NCBI GenBank assembly: GCA_903844155.1
Contig: CAIMSU010000327.1
Coordinates: forward strand, 1-51,198
DNA: 51,198 nucleotides
From: an uncultured Pseudomonadota bacterium
GTDB taxonomy: Bacteria > Myxococcota_A > UBA796 > SXON01
Direction: 5' to 3'
The position numbers were made by a program, and so were the translations under genes. This document shows, one piece after another, positions 50,735-51,198 of the stretch. Each line of letters opens with the position of its first letter. Position 1 is the first letter of the stretch. The notes under the pieces are model-generated. The model made no database searches and had not been told where the DNA came from. It saw only the letters and a list, made by a program, of their open reading frames with translations.

Positions 50735-51151
50735 CTCACCACCAGGCGGCGCGCTGGTGCCGAGCAACTGACGGGCGGAGGCGGTCGGGCGTCGCGCAGA
50801 AAGACTGGTACGACCGGAATTTGACCGCGGTCGGGCGTCGAACAGCGGGGCGAATTTCATGATGGCCGTTCACCGGGCGGCGCGCCCGTCCCGCAAGAGA
50901 CCAAACTGGCGGCCGGCCCGGACCTTTGAGCGGGCGGCCGCCGGTACTCCGACGCTTCCGCCCGCGCAAAGTCGCGGCGATTTGGTATTCCAAATCGCCG
51001 TTAGGGCCCGGCCCGGGGGGTAGCCGCGCCCCGCGCGGCGGAGGGGGGCGCCGGGCACTTCACCGCCACCCAGATCAGCCCAGGGTCTGCCCGTGAGATC
51101 TGATCCACCACCCGTGACCTGAACCGGCGACACCGGCTCCGCGAGGAGCCC
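50735..51151. other. About 415 nt with repeats but no supported gene
   Basis: Contains a 14-bp direct repeat, GCGGTCGGGCGTCG, at 50781-50794 and 50827-50840, and the perfect hairpin at 50976-50999. Reading frames here are short and Arg/Pro-rich. The pattern of repeats next to the zinc-finger-like start at 51152 suggests the edge of a mobile element. Confidence 0.4.
50976..50999. repeat. Perfect 10-bp hairpin
   Basis: GGCGATTTGG (50976-50985), loop TATT, CCAAATCGCC (50990-50999). No T-run follows in either direction. Confidence 0.6.
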
Positions 51152-51198
51152 GTGAAGAAGAAACCCTGCTCGGTCTGCGGAACCTGGTTCCGCCCCCA
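51152..51198 (+). CDS. Start of a zinc-finger-like protein, cut by the window edge
   Basis: GTG at 51152 with GAGGAG 4 nt upstream begins MKKKPCSVCGTWFRP and runs off the end. The CxxC plus 'WF.P' start is like the small Cys-rich proteins that precede some transposase genes, but only 15 codons are visible. Confidence 0.35.
   Translation, partial: MKKKPCSVCGTWFRP

Noticed and set aside
1..51198. tRNA or rRNA genes
   Set aside because: The gaps between genes were read for cloverleaf-type or rRNA sequence and none was recognised; a tRNAscan-type search would settle it.

Overview
The window is GC-rich, densely coded bacterial DNA. The best guess is Myxococcota or a close relative. The clues are many lipoproteins with Asp-Ser/Asp-Thr tethers, MopE-type 'DCDD..NPGA.E.CNGIDDNCDG' repeats, thrombospondin-3-like repeats ending in a MYXO-CTERM-like tail, FG-GAP repeat lipoproteins, a DUF4143 ATPase, Uma2 proteins and AlkB. 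All calls come from reading the sequence by eye; no database search was run.

Layout. 1-11.2 kb is an accessory region. It holds two related unknown genes, a 2-oxoglutarate oxygenase gene broken by a ~220 bp insert, a cut-off EEP-nuclease gene coupled to it, an uncharacterised gene, a TPR/zinc-ribbon protein, an orphan AbiEi-type antitoxin, and a leftward transposition operon (DDE transposase, ExeA/TniB-like ATPase, and a 71-residue protein ending in an SSB-like DDIPF tip). 11.4-12.2 kb holds cyaY and a repeat-rich, hairpin-rich spacer. 12.2-29.3 kb is mostly exported proteins (lipoproteins, MopE/TSP3, Ig-like, beta-helix), interrupted by alkB, pheT and a Phd/VapC pair. 29.3-32.2 kb has two decayed copies of a nucleotidyltransferase-type toxin-antitoxin locus flanking a DUF4143 ATPase, then a Uma2 gene. 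32.4-40.5 kb has Fic, a deoxynucleoside kinase and more envelope proteins. 40.5-42.7 kb is a dpgA-dpgB-DoxX operon, a type III polyketide synthase route to 3,5-dihydroxyphenylacetyl-CoA. 42.7-46.1 kb is the housekeeping run rplU-rpmA-obgE-lipoprotein-rsfS-rlmH on the minus strand. 46.2-50.7 kb has a HEAT-like protein, two near-identical Uma2 genes with different numbers of a 12-bp coding repeat, and two lipoproteins. The right end has repeats, a perfect hairpin and the start of a zinc-finger-like gene.

How it works together. The core genes serve ribosome assembly and tRNA charging. The envelope genes look like an outer-membrane/surface calcium- or metal-binding set. Several genes (12234, 16195, 40474, 40546, 47399, 47466, 49898, 49961) have a -10-like hexamer only 5-7 nt before the start codon, which suggests leaderless transcripts. 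No tRNA, rRNA or CRISPR array was seen. The strongest novelty candidate is the SSB-tip mimic encoded in the transposition operon.
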